DNA of 22,936 nucleotides, taken from an uncultured bacterium (lineage in GTDB: Bacteria; Bacillota; Clostridia; Oscillospirales; Acutalibacteraceae). Every line of letters starts with the position of its first letter. The stretch's first letter is position 1. Shown one piece after another: positions 7,315 to 15,112 of this stretch. The stretch lies in the NCBI GenBank assembly GCA_905215055.1, contig CAJMOH010000043.1, positions 1 through 22,936 on the forward strand. Reading direction: 5' to 3'. The notes beneath the pieces were generated by a model. It was not told the DNA's origin, searched no databases, and was given only the letters and a program-made list of their open reading frames with translations. The position numbers and the translations under genes were made by a program.

Positions 7315-8355
7315 TTAAAACGCCGGAGGAACAATTTGCAGGCCGGCGGTCTCCTCCAGGCCGAAGCTCAGGTTCATATTTTGAATGGCCTGGCCCGCCG
7401 CCCCCTTCACCATGTTGTCAATGGCGGAGATGGCGATGAAGGTGCCGGTTCTGCCGTCCACAAACAGGGACACGTCGCAGAAATTGCTGTACCGAACGTT
7501 CTTCACGTTGGCCGTCTGGCCCTTCTTCAGCAGGCGGACAAAGTACTCCTCGTCGTAGCGGGCGTGATAGGCCTCCCACAGCTGGTCCTCGGTGACGCCG
7601 GGCTTCAGCCTGGCATAGCAGGTGGCCAGAATGCCCCGATTGATAGGCAGCAGATGTGGCACAAAGGTGATTTTCAGGGGACTGCCAACCATCTTGGACA
7701 GGGTCTGCTCGATCTCCGGGGTGTGCCGGTGGGCCGCCACCTTATAGGCGGTGAAGCTCTCGTTCAGCTCCGGATAGTGGTTGCCCTGGGTGGGCTTTCT
7801 CCCGGCGCCGGTGACGCCGGACTTGCAGTCGGCGATGATGCCATCGCCCTCGATAAGCCCGGCCTCCAAGGCGGGCACCAGGGCCAGGGGCACCGCCGTG
7901 GTGTAACAGCCCGGGTTGGCGATGAGCTTTCTGCCCCGAATCTTCTCCCGGAAAAATTCCGGCAGGCCGTAGACCGCCTGGGCGTGGAGGTCCTTGTCCT
8001 GATACTCGCCGCCGTACCACTCTTTGTAGGAGTCCTCGTCCTCCAGGCGGAAGTCCGCGCCCATGTCGATAAAGACTTTTCCCTGCTTCCAGCACTGGGC
8101 GGCAAGCTCTTGGGAGAGACCGTGAGGCAGCGCGGCAAAGACCACGTCGCTCTGCTCCACCACCTGGTCCTGGGTGCCGCAGACCAAATCGATCATCTGG
8201 TTGTAGGCTGGGTACACCTCCGAGAGAGCCATGCCCTCAAAGCTGACGGAACTGATAGCCGCCAGCTCCGCCTGGGGATGGCCCGCGATCAGACGGCAGA
8301 TCTCGCTGCCCGCATAGCCCGTGGCTCCCACCACGCCCACTCTGATCTTCTCCAT
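7315..8355 (-). CDS. argC: N-acetyl-gamma-glutamyl-phosphate reductase
   Basis: A 346-aa NADPH-dependent reductase that makes N-acetylglutamate semialdehyde. The nucleotide-binding GATGYAGSE is at 10-18, the catalytic cysteine in NPGCYTT at C150, and the HRHTPEI histidine motif at about 209-215. Length fits the common (type 1) ArgC. ATG 8355 lies one base after the argH stop, so translation is coupled. About 40 bp separate it from argJ. Confidence 0.96.
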   Translation of the reverse strand: MEKIRVGVVGATGYAGSEICRLIAGHPQAELAAISSVSFEGMALSEVYPAYNQMIDLVCGTQDQVVEQSDVVFAALPHGLSQELAAQCWKQGKVFIDMGADFRLEDEDSYKEWYGGEYQDKDLHAQAVYGLPEFFREKIRGRKLIANPGCYTTAVPLALVPALEAGLIEGDGIIADCKSGVTGAGRKPTQGNHYPELNESFTAYKVAAHRHTPEIEQTLSKMVGSPLKITFVPHLLPINRGILATCYARLKPGVTEDQLWEAYHARYDEEYFVRLLKKGQTANVKNVRYSNFCDVSLFVDGRTGTFIAISAIDNMVKGAAGQAIQNMNLSFGLEETAGLQIVPPAF

Positions 8356-8356
8356 G

Positions 8357-9742
8357 TCAATTTTCCTCCTTTTCCAGCAGGCCCAACACCCGCTGGGCCT
8401 GGGCCTTCACGTTCTCCGGGGCGGGACCGCCCAGCACCTTCCGGCCGCCCACGCACTTCTCCAGAGAGATGGCGCCGTACACGCCCTCATCAAAGGCGGG
8501 GCAGACAGCCTGGTACTCCTCCAGGGGCAGGGTCTCCAAGGTCAGGCCCTTCTGGATGCACAGAGCCACCAGCTCCCCGGTGATTTTATAGGCGTCCCGG
8601 AAGGGCAGGCCCTTCTCCGCCACCAGGTAGTCGGCGCAGTCCGTGGCGTTGATAAAGCCTCCTGCCGCCGCGGCCCGCATCTTGCCCTCCTTCACGGTCA
8701 TGGTCTCCACCATGGGGATCAGGGGCGTCAGGCACAGCTTGAGGGTGTCCACCGCGTCGAACACAGCCTCCTTGTCCTCCTGCATGTCCTTGTTGTAGGC
8801 CAGGGGCAGGCCCTTCATCATGGAGAGCAGCGCCATCAAATCGCCGAACACCCGGCCGCTTTTGCCCCGAATCAGCTCGGCAATGTCCGGGTTTTTCTTC
8901 TGGGGCATGATGCTGGAGCCGGTGGAAAAGGCGTCGTCCAGCTCGATAAACTGAAACTCCCAGGAACACCACAGCACCAGCTCCTCGCAGAAGCGGGACA
9001 AGTGTACCATGATGAGGGAGGCGTCAAAGGCAATTTCCGCGCAGAAGTCCCGGTCGGAGACGCCGTCCAAGCTGTTCTGGCTGATCTGGGAAAAGCCCAG
9101 CAGCCGAGCTGTGATGGTCCGGTCCAAAGGATAGGTGGTGCCGGCCAGGGCGCCGCTGCCCAAGGGCATGACGTCCATGCGCCTCAGAGCGTCCTCCAGA
9201 CGGGACAGGTCCCGGAGAAGCATCTCGGCATAGGCCATCAGGTGGTGGCCAAAGGTGATGGGCTGGGCCCGCTGCATGTGGGTGTAGCCCGGCATCACCG
9301 TGGCGGCGTACCGCTCCGCTTTGCGGCACAGCACTTTCACAAAGTCTTTCAGCTGGGCCTGGACGGCGGCGCAGTCCTTGCGCAGCGTCAGGCGCACGTC
9401 CAAGGCCACCTGGTCGTTGCGGCTGCGGGCGGTATGCAGGCGCTTGCCCGCGTCGCCGATGCGGGCGGTAAGCTCCCCTTCCACAAAGGTGTGGATGTCC
9501 TCGGCGTCCGGGTCGATCATCAACGCGCCGCTGTCCAGATCAGCCAGAATGCCTTGCAGCCCTTGCATGATCTTCTCGCTTTCGCTTTTCTCAATGATGC
9601 CGCACTCTCCCAGCATGGCGGCGTGGGCCATGCTGCCCTCAATGTCCTCCCGGTACATCCGGCTGTCGATGGAGATGCTGGAGTTAAAGTCGTTTGTCTT
9701 GGGGTCGGCTTCCTTTTGGAAGCGGCCTTTCCAAAGCTTCAT
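8357..9742 (-). CDS. argH: Argininosuccinate lyase
   Basis: A 461-aa enzyme of the fumarase/aspartase superfamily that splits argininosuccinate into arginine and fumarate, the last step of the pathway. The family signature GSSIMPQKKNPD is at 275-286, with HTARSRNDQ at 103-111 and the histidine motif GYTHMQRAQP at 152-161. ATG 9742 is chosen because GGAGGG precedes it; an upstream in-frame start at 9778 would add 12 unconserved residues. It follows argG by about 110 bp, a gap that contains RNA hairpins. Confidence 0.97.
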   Translation of the reverse strand: MKLWKGRFQKEADPKTNDFNSSISIDSRMYREDIEGSMAHAAMLGECGIIEKSESEKIMQGLQGILADLDSGALMIDPDAEDIHTFVEGELTARIGDAGKRLHTARSRNDQVALDVRLTLRKDCAAVQAQLKDFVKVLCRKAERYAATVMPGYTHMQRAQPITFGHHLMAYAEMLLRDLSRLEDALRRMDVMPLGSGALAGTTYPLDRTITARLLGFSQISQNSLDGVSDRDFCAEIAFDASLIMVHLSRFCEELVLWCSWEFQFIELDDAFSTGSSIMPQKKNPDIAELIRGKSGRVFGDLMALLSMMKGLPLAYNKDMQEDKEAVFDAVDTLKLCLTPLIPMVETMTVKEGKMRAAAAGGFINATDCADYLVAEKGLPFRDAYKITGELVALCIQKGLTLETLPLEEYQAVCPAFDEGVYGAISLEKCVGGRKVLGGPAPENVKAQAQRVLGLLEKEEN

Positions 9743-9767
9743 AGTGTTCCCTCCCATGGAGTCTCTC

Positions 9768-9846
9768 AAAAAGGGCAAGGGGACTTTTCCCTTGGGAAAG
9801 CCCCCTCGTCCGGGTAGTTTTAGTAAAGTTCCTTTACTTTGTAAAG
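9768..9846 (-). other. Hairpins in the argG-argH gap, including alternative pairings
   Basis: Directly after the argG stop the minus strand reads CTTTAC (9841-9846), GTAAAG (9832-9837) and CTTTAC (9823-9828); the middle segment can pair with either neighbour but not both. Further on, a GGGG-CTTT-CCC / GGG-AAA-CCCC hairpin (9779-9804) is followed at a short distance by TTTTT (9768-9772). This may be a leaky terminator or a processing site setting the argG to argH ratio. Confidence 0.4.
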
Positions 9847-9851
9847 CGTTT

Positions 9852-11078
9852 TTACTTGTCGTAGGTCAAACCCTTCTTCGCCTGAACCTTGATGGGCAGG
9901 CCGAACAGGTTGATAAACCCAGCGGAATCTGCCTGGTTGTACACCTCGTCCTCGTCAAAGGTGGCGATCTCCTCGTCGTACAGAGAGTAGGGAGAGGTGA
10001 CGCCCGCGTCAATGATGTTGCCCTTATAGAGCTTCAGCTTTACATCGCCGGTGACAGTCTTCTGGGTGGAGTCCACAAAGGCGGACAGGGCCTGGCGCAA
10101 GGGGGTGTACCACTGGCCGTTGTACACCAGGTCGGCGAACTTCAAAGCCACCTGCTGCTTGTAGTGGTAGGTCTCTTTATCCAGGCACAACTCCTCCAGC
10201 TTGTTGTGGGCGTGGTAGAGGATGGTGCCGCCAGGAGTCTCGTAGACGCCACGGGACTTCATGCCCACCAGACGGTTCTCGATGATGTCCGCCAGGCCGA
10301 TGCCGTTCTTGCCGCCCAGCTCGTTGAGCTTGGCCACCATGTCCACGCCGGTGAGAGTCTCTCCGTTCAGCTGGGTGGGAACGCCTTTCTCAAAGTGGAG
10401 GGTGATGTAGGTGGGTTCGTCGGGAGCCTGCTCGGGAGAGACGCCCAGCTCCAGGAAGCCGGGCTTGTTGTACTGAGGCTCGTTGGCGGGGTTCTCCAAA
10501 TCCAGGCCCTCGTGGGACAGGTGCCACAGGTTCTTGTCCTTGGAGTAGTTGGTCTCCCGGCTGATCTTCAGGGGGATGTTGTGGGCCTCGGCGTACTCAA
10601 TCTCCTCCTCCCGGGACTTGATGTCCCAAATGCGCCAGGGCGCGATAATCTTCATATCGGGAGCGAAGGCCTTGATAGCCAGCTCGAAGCGCACCTGATC
10701 GTTGCCCTTGCCGGTGCAGCCGTGGCAGATGGCGTCGGCGCCCTCTTTCTTGGCGATGTCCACAATGCCCTTGGCGATGATGGGACGGGCAAAGGAGGTA
10801 CCCAGCAGGTACTTGTTCTCATACACAGCCCCGGCCTTTACGGTGGGGTAGACGTAGTCCTGGATGAACTCTTCCTTCAGGTCCAGCACATACAGCTTGG
10901 AGGCGCCGGTCTTTTTGGCCTTTTCCTCCAGGCCGTCCAGCTCGGTACCCTGGCCCACGTCGCCGGAGACAGCGATGACCTCGCAGTTGTTGTAGTTTTC
11001 CTTCAGCCAGGGGATGATGATGGAGGTGTCCAGGCCGCCGGAGTAGGCCAGCACAACCTTCTTGATTTCGTTTGCCAT
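9852..11078 (-). CDS. argG: Argininosuccinate synthase
   Basis: A 408-aa enzyme that joins citrulline and aspartate using ATP. The N-terminal PP-loop AYSGGLDTS is at 11-19, and the segments HGCTGKGNDQVRFE and APWRIWD are typical of ArgG. ATG 11078 is chosen because AAGGAAGGGA precedes it; an upstream in-frame start at 11129 falls next to the promoter -10 and is unlikely. It is the first gene of the arg operon, behind the promoter at 11135-11162 and an ARG box. Confidence 0.97.
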   Translation of the reverse strand: MANEIKKVVLAYSGGLDTSIIIPWLKENYNNCEVIAVSGDVGQGTELDGLEEKAKKTGASKLYVLDLKEEFIQDYVYPTVKAGAVYENKYLLGTSFARPIIAKGIVDIAKKEGADAICHGCTGKGNDQVRFELAIKAFAPDMKIIAPWRIWDIKSREEEIEYAEAHNIPLKISRETNYSKDKNLWHLSHEGLDLENPANEPQYNKPGFLELGVSPEQAPDEPTYITLHFEKGVPTQLNGETLTGVDMVAKLNELGGKNGIGLADIIENRLVGMKSRGVYETPGGTILYHAHNKLEELCLDKETYHYKQQVALKFADLVYNGQWYTPLRQALSAFVDSTQKTVTGDVKLKLYKGNIIDAGVTSPYSLYDEEIATFDEDEVYNQADSAGFINLFGLPIKVQAKKGLTYDK

Positions 11079-11134
11079 GATAGGTCCCTTCCTTTTATAT
11101 CGATTAAAGCTTGTCCGTTGCTTTGACACTTGCT

Positions 11135-11162
11135 ATTATACACCCGTTTTCGGAAAAATCAA
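11135..11162 (-). promoter_or_regulatory. Promoter of the arginine operon
   Basis: On the minus strand TTGATT (11157-11162) and a perfect TATAAT (11135-11140) are spaced by 16 bp, about 56 bp upstream of the argG start. It lies just after the terminator of the upstream gene, so the operon starts here. Confidence 0.75.
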
Positions 11163-11169
11163 GGGGATT

Positions 11170-11187
11170 TTTGCATATTTATTCATG
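11170..11187 (-). promoter_or_regulatory. ARG box (ArgR/AhrC operator) next to the argG promoter
   Basis: The minus-strand 18-mer CATGAATAAATATGCAAA matches the B. subtilis AhrC/ArgR operator consensus CATGAATAAAAATKCAAK, as I recall it, at 16 of 18 positions. It ends 8 bp upstream of the -35, a place where an arginine-bound ArgR could block polymerase. No argR gene is in the window. Confidence 0.65.
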
Positions 11188-11195
11188 TTTTTTGC

Positions 11196-11236
11196 AAAAA
11201 GATGGGGAGCCATCCCGGGATTTCCCGGTGCTCCCC
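11196..11236 (-). terminator. Intrinsic terminator downstream of the TVP38-like gene
   Basis: On the minus strand GGGGAGC and GCTCCCC arms enclose a second CCGGG/CCCGG stem, followed by ATCTTTTT. It ends the 11318-12055 transcript before the argG promoter. Confidence 0.8.
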
Positions 11237-11286
11237 CTCTGTTTTTCTCTATATTTATGCAATTCAAATAGAACCTGTCCGGATTT

Positions 11287-11304
11287 CGGGCATTTTTATT
11301 CATC
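11287..11304 (-). promoter_or_regulatory. Possible second, distal ARG box
   Basis: Minus-strand GATGAATAAAAATGCCCG keeps the whole core ATGAATAAAAATGC of the operator (about 15 of 18 positions). It lies 117 bp upstream of the first box, beyond a terminator and 13 bp after the stop of the upstream gene. It could support looping by an ArgR hexamer, or be chance in an AT-rich gap. Confidence 0.4.
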
Positions 11305-11317
11305 TTGTCCAATCTGT

Positions 11318-12055
11318 TTATGCAAGGGGCTTCTGAGCCTTTTCCCGGGCGGCCTCCCGCTCCCGCTCCTTTTTCTGGTGGTGCTTGGTGATCTGCCGGT
11401 AAACCAGCACCCCCAGTCCGCTGATTACCCCTGTAACCACAAAGACGATGACCGCGAACAGGTAATTTTGGGTCCCCAGGGCGTCGCCTCCAATGGTGGA
11501 GGTGAGAACCGAGGGGATTCGGGCCACTGTGGTGATGAAGATCCAGGTGGGCAGGCGCATGGGAGTCAGCCCCACAATGTAGGTAAGCACATCCTTGGGC
11601 GTGCCGGGAATAAAAAACAGCAGAAAAGCAATCAGGTGCAGCCGCCGGGCATTCTGTAAAAATTTCAGCGAGTGAATTTTCTCCTCCGAGACAAACAGGG
11701 TGACAAAGCTCATGCCAAACCTTTTCACCACCAGGAAAATGACCACGCTGCTGATTGTGGTACCCAACATGCACAGAAGGGTGCCTTCCACCGCGCCGAA
11801 GGCATAGCCGGCGCCAATTTCCAGCGGCTCGCCGGGAATGATGGCCACAAACACCTGGAACATCATCATGCCCAAAAAGGCCAGCCGCCCCCAGATCCCG
11901 TGGGTGTCCACCCAGTCCCGAAACTGGTCCGGCTGGGACACAAACTGAAGCATGGGCTTTCCCACAAACCAAAAAACCGCTACGGAAAAGACCACAAACA
12001 ACCCCAAGCCCACCAGGGCGATTACACGTTTTCTCTTCTGCTCCCGTTTTTCCAT
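11318..12055 (-). CDS. TVP38/TMEM64 (DedA-like, VTT domain) membrane protein
   Basis: A 245-aa integral membrane protein. After a basic N-terminus (MEKREQKRKR) comes a first hydrophobic segment at about 12-32, then the VTT core with IPGEPLEIGAGYAFG and FFIPGTPKDVLTYIVGL, two re-entrant proline-glycine loops typical of the family, then further membrane segments and a strongly charged C-tail rich in Lys/Glu/Arg. Members are linked to lipid scrambling or membrane homeostasis; the substrate here is not known. ATG 12055 is preferred; a TTG at 12094 is possible. A TATACT -10-like box sits at 12112-12117 without a clear -35. It has its own terminator. Confidence 0.85.
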   Translation of the reverse strand: MEKREQKRKRVIALVGLGLFVVFSVAVFWFVGKPMLQFVSQPDQFRDWVDTHGIWGRLAFLGMMMFQVFVAIIPGEPLEIGAGYAFGAVEGTLLCMLGTTISSVVIFLVVKRFGMSFVTLFVSEEKIHSLKFLQNARRLHLIAFLLFFIPGTPKDVLTYIVGLTPMRLPTWIFITTVARIPSVLTSTIGGDALGTQNYLFAVIVFVVTGVISGLGVLVYRQITKHHQKKEREREAAREKAQKPLA

Positions 12056-12226
12056 AAAAGCTCGATTCCCTTCTCTTTCCGGCACAAAGGCCAATCTCCG
12101 TTTTTATTCTTAGTATAGGGGAAAGTCCTCAAAAAATCTTCAATAAATTCTGAACATTTTCCCGCGAAACAGCCCAGACGCGGCGCGTGATCCGGGAAAC
12201 CGGCCTAAGCCGCGGGACAGGCGGGC

Positions 12227-12258
12227 AAAAAAAGAAGCCGCCGCAAAAGCGCGGCGGC
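12227..12258 (-). terminator. Intrinsic terminator of the YddF-like gene
   Basis: On the minus strand GCCGCCGC and GCGGCGGC form a perfect 8-bp stem with a six-base loop, followed by TTCTTTTTTT. It starts 12 bp after the stop at 12271. Confidence 0.9.
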
Positions 12259-12270
12259 CCCAGAAGCCTG

Positions 12271-12648
12271 TCAGGAAACACGGGTGATGTACTGGCAATA
12301 GACGTACACGTTTTGGATCTTTTTGGCGGTTACCCCATCTGCGGCCTCCACCTCCGGCTGGGTTTCCGAAGGGGTGATGTGCAGCTTTACGGCGATGGCG
12401 TCCTGGCCCACTCGCATTTTTCGGATGGGCTTGTAGACAAAGTCCCGCGGCTCAATCCCCACAAACTGGTGGAGCACCTCCTCGGTGGCCCGGTCGGTAA
12501 AGCAGCGGAGAATGTCCTCGGTGTGATACATGTCAATGATGGCCTTGGCCTCCTCGAAGGTCAGGTTGGTGGAATGGTAATCCCCCGCCCCAATGACATA
12601 CATGGTGCTGTTGTCCAAAAGCAGCAGCGGTTCTTTCTTTTCAGCCAT
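12271..12648 (-). CDS. Possible YddF/DUF1874 (STIV B116-like) protein
   Basis: A 125-aa cytoplasmic protein of unsettled function. The arrangement resembles the DUF1874 family: a hydrophobic first strand (PLLLLDNSTMYV), then LTFEEAKAII at about 29-38, a helix DRATEEVLHQFVGIE at about 52-66, and VGQDAIAVKLHI at about 80-91. It is longer in the middle and at the end than typical members. That family is known from archaeal viruses and from B. subtilis ICEBs1 (YddF), with no proven role. It is a single-gene transcript with its own promoter, an AAAGGAGA ribosome binding site and a strong terminator. The family call is from remembered patterns and could be wrong. Confidence 0.5.
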   Translation of the reverse strand: MAEKKEPLLLLDNSTMYVIGAGDYHSTNLTFEEAKAIIDMYHTEDILRCFTDRATEEVLHQFVGIEPRDFVYKPIRKMRVGQDAIAVKLHITPSETQPEVEAADGVTAKKIQNVYVYCQYITRVS

Positions 12649-12741
12649 ACGGGAAGTCTCTCCTTTCTTTTTCAGAGCCTGCCGGACAGCTCCCCTCTCC
12701 TGTGTGGATGGGAAAACAGAAGGCAGCCTGGTTTTGTAATG

Positions 12742-12770
12742 ATTATATCAATTTTTTGCACATAACACAA
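12742..12770 (-). promoter_or_regulatory. Promoter of the YddF-like gene
   Basis: On the minus strand TTGTGT (12765-12770), 17 bp and a perfect TATAAT (12742-12747), about 93 bp upstream of the start. It points away from the sigma-factor gene on the plus strand. Confidence 0.6.
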
Positions 12771-12845
12771 GAACCTTTGGCTATTGTTAAAAAATAAACT
12801 TAAACAAAATTTCTTTCAAATTTTCCCAATTTCTTTTGAAACACC

Positions 12846-12870
12846 TGTAAGGTTTGGGGGAAAAAGCGTA
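12846..12870 (+). promoter_or_regulatory. Possible ECF-type promoter (autoregulation of the sigma factor)
   Basis: TGTAAG (12846-12851), 15 bp and CGTA (12867-12870) resemble ECF -35/-10 pairs, followed by the sigma gene start about 25 bp later. A TGAAAC also occurs at 12837-12842 but is too far from CGTA. ECF operons are often self-activated, which is the reason for this call. Confidence 0.4.
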
Positions 12871-12895
12871 GAATGGAGATAGAGGAGTGATGGAG

Positions 12896-13453
12896 ATGAA
12901 AGACAGGGAAATCGTCGCGCTGTTCTGGAAACGCTCTCCCCAAGCGCTGGAAGCCCTGGAGGACGCTTACGGCCCCCAGCTGCGGCGGCTGGCGGGGAAC
13001 ATCCTGGCAAACCCCCAGGACGCGGAGGAGTGTGTCAACGACGCTTACTTAGGGCTGTGGGACAGTATCCCGCCGGCCCAACCCCAGCCCTTGCTCCCCT
13101 ATGCCCTGCGGGTGGTGCGCAACCTGTGCCTGAAGCGCTACCGCTGGAACACCGCCCAAAAGCGCCGCTCTCAGTTTGACCTGGCCTATCACGAGCTGGA
13201 GGGCTGCTTGGCGGACTCCTCCGGTCCGGAGGACCAGCAGGACCTGCGGGAGCTGCGCCAGGTGCTGGAGAGGTTTCTGCACGGCCTTTCCCAGCGGGAC
13301 CGGCAGCTGTTTTTGGGAAGGTACTGGTACGCCTGCTCTCACAAGGAGCTGGCTCTGCGCCTGGGCATGACGGAAAACAATGTGGCCGTGCGGCTTTCCC
13401 GGCTGCGGGACAAGCTGCGAAGGTATCTCTTGGAAAAGGGGGTTTTGGAATGA
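12896..13453 (+). CDS. ECF-type RNA polymerase sigma factor
   Basis: A 185-aa sigma-70 family factor of the two-domain ECF type. Region 2 is at about 5-60 (core ANPQDAEECVNDAYLGLWD) and region 4, with its helix-turn-helix, at about 130-185 (LSQRDRQLFLGRYW, then TENNVAVRLSRLRDKL). ATG 12896 fits an AGGAG 8 bp upstream; ATG 12890 and GTG 12887 are in frame but sit too close to that site. The stop overlaps the start of the membrane partner gene (ATGA), so the two are translationally coupled, as usual for a sigma/anti-sigma pair. Its regulon beyond its own operon cannot be read here. Confidence 0.9.
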   Translation: MKDREIVALFWKRSPQALEALEDAYGPQLRRLAGNILANPQDAEECVNDAYLGLWDSIPPAQPQPLLPYALRVVRNLCLKRYRWNTAQKRRSQFDLAYHELEGCLADSSGPEDQQDLRELRQVLERFLHGLSQRDRQLFLGRYWYACSHKELALRLGMTENNVAVRLSRLRDKLRRYLLEKGVLE

Positions 13454-14997
13454 ACGCCAAAGATCTGCTCACCGCGCTAAACGACATTGACCCCAAGCTG
13501 CTGGAGGACGTACAGCCCTGGGGCGAACCGGCCCAACCCCTTCGGCGCAGGCCCCTGTGGGCCGTGGCCGCAGGGCTGGTGCTGGCTTTGGGCCTGGGAA
13601 CCGGAGGACTGTTTCTGACCCAGCACCTCTCCGCCCTTCCGGCGGAATACCAACAAAGCCAGGAAGAAGGCGTGCAGCAGGATTCCGCCGCCGCACAGGC
13701 GGTGGCCATGCCGGAGCTGGAATTCGAAAGCTTTTCCTCCTACACGGATTTTGAGGAAAACTGCGGTCTGAGCCAAGCTCTGTACGCCTACTATACCGAT
13801 TACGTTGGCTCGTTCTTTTCCGGGGAAAGTCACGAAGGGGAAATGCCCGACTTGACGGAAGAACAGTTGGAAACTATCTGGGGCGCGCCTCTGCCCTGGG
13901 ACGGATTGGAAGACATCCAGCTGGAGGCCTATTCCGCCCAGGTTCACGACACCTGCCTTTACGCGGAAATCACCGGGCGCCTGACCACGGAAGCGGGCAG
14001 CCTCCCCCTGTTCAGCGCGGTGCTGATTCCCCAGCAAGACGCCCAGGAATGGGAGCAGCTGGCCGAGGAATTCGCTGCCCTTGGGAACAACCAGGTGCAG
14101 GGCGTGGAGGTGGCGGCGTTCAAGGTAACGGGGACGGACTATTACGCCCCTCAAATCAGCCCGGAGCAAACCAGCTATCTTGCCTCCTTTGTTCTGGAGG
14201 GTGACAGCCCTGTCATCGCCCACTTAATCACCCGCTCTTACACCGAGTCAGACGCCTTTTCCAAGGAGGACGCCCAGGAACTCTTAAACGCCCTGGTGGG
14301 ACAGTCCATCCGCGGCGGGATCAGCCTGGAGGGACTGGCGCAGGGAGCCGCCGGGCTGGAGCTGTCCTTTACATCCCGGCCCGCCACGGACAACGCCTTC
14401 TCCAACGTGTGGAACACCTTTGCGGCCCTTTATCTAGAGCATTCCTCCATGGAGTCCAGCGGCGTTCAAAGAATTGACGGCAACGTCAGCGAAGAGGAGC
14501 TGCGGTCCGTCTGGAGTGGGAAACTGCCCTGGGAGGAAATGCTCACCGAAAACGACACAGTGACAGCTGTCAAGCATTTCTCCGAAGAGGGGGATCTGAT
14601 CCAATTCTCCGTATACGGACACCGGGATTCCCCGGAAATTCCCGGGACGCAAGCCTATCCGCTGTTCAACGTGACTTTCTACAACACGGCACTGACGGGA
14701 GAATGGGGCCAGGCCGCGGAAAATGTCCTGGCTTTGGCGGACACCACTTTCCAAGGGGTGGACATCGCCACCCAGCGGACAGAAAGCCGGATGGACTACG
14801 AGGACGGCACCTCCATGGACTTCAGCGACTACGGCGCTTTGTTCCAGCCAGAGCAGGGCCCCGTCCTTATTTCGGTGGACGGCTTTTACAGTCCCGTGGC
14901 CTTTACCCGCGAAACAGCCCAGAGCTTTGTGGAGCAGGTGACGGAGGAGATTCTCACCCACGGCGTGGATCTATCGGGCATTACAGGAGCCCCATGA
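13450..14997 (+). CDS. Membrane-anchored anti-sigma-like protein with duplicated outer domain
   Basis: A 515-aa single-pass protein. Residues 1-35 are cytoplasmic and carry the short helix LLTALNDIDPKLLEDV, typical of anti-sigma proteins paired with this sigma class. One membrane segment lies at about 36-57, followed by a large acidic, aromatic-rich extracytoplasmic part. That part holds two homologous units, about 90-296 and 305-511, sharing EEQLETIW/EEELRSVW, LPW, PLF, QGV(E/D)-(V/I)-A and a closing G-(I/V)-(S/D)-L-(E/S)-G-(L/I). I do not recognise the outer domain. The inferred job is to hold the sigma factor until an envelope signal is sensed. A strong terminator follows. Confidence 0.75.
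   Translation: MNAKDLLTALNDIDPKLLEDVQPWGEPAQPLRRRPLWAVAAGLVLALGLGTGGLFLTQHLSALPAEYQQSQEEGVQQDSAAAQAVAMPELEFESFSSYTDFEENCGLSQALYAYYTDYVGSFFSGESHEGEMPDLTEEQLETIWGAPLPWDGLEDIQLEAYSAQVHDTCLYAEITGRLTTEAGSLPLFSAVLIPQQDAQEWEQLAEEFAALGNNQVQGVEVAAFKVTGTDYYAPQISPEQTSYLASFVLEGDSPVIAHLITRSYTESDAFSKEDAQELLNALVGQSIRGGISLEGLAQGAAGLELSFTSRPATDNAFSNVWNTFAALYLEHSSMESSGVQRIDGNVSEEELRSVWSGKLPWEEMLTENDTVTAVKHFSEEGDLIQFSVYGHRDSPEIPGTQAYPLFNVTFYNTALTGEWGQAAENVLALADTTFQGVDIATQRTESRMDYEDGTSMDFSDYGALFQPEQGPVLISVDGFYSPVAFTRETAQSFVEQVTEEILTHGVDLSGITGAP
13717..14982 (+). repeat. Tandem duplication encoding two extracytoplasmic units
   Basis: Two coding units, about 13717-14337 and 14362-14982, encode proteins about 207 residues long with matching motif order but clearly diverged sequence. 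This is an old internal duplication, seen at protein level only. Confidence 0.65.
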
Positions 14998-15015
14998 AAA
15001 AGAAGCTTGCATAGA

Positions 15016-15063
15016 AAAATCCCCCCTGATGTAGTCTTGTTTTCCTACATCAAGGGGGATTTT
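15016..15063. terminator. Bidirectional terminator between the sigma operon and hflX
   Basis: A long, nearly perfect inverted repeat (arms about 15016-15034 and 15044-15063: AAAATCCCCC...TGATGTAG against CTACATCA...GGGGGATTTT). T runs occur on both strands, so it can end both converging transcripts. Confidence 0.88.
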
Positions 15064-15112
15064 GTCTATTGTCCGTTTTATTAGTTTGGTTCAAAAGCTC
15101 CAGGGGATTTGC

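Noticed and set aside
8321..11126. Long plus-strand ORFs (498 aa at 8321-9817, 608 aa at 9300-11126) opposite argC, argH and argG
   Set aside because: They mirror well-conserved arg genes; the products are His/Gln/Leu-rich antisense translations without motifs, expected in GC-rich DNA.
11249..11270. A third ARG-box-like sequence (TGAATTGCATAAAT on the minus strand)
   Set aside because: Only one half-site fits the consensus; likely part of the AT-rich 3' region.
12095..12226. Short inverted repeats in the gap between the TVP38-like and YddF-like genes
   Set aside because: Only short GC-rich palindromes without T runs; apart from the TATACT box at 12112 nothing supportable is seen.
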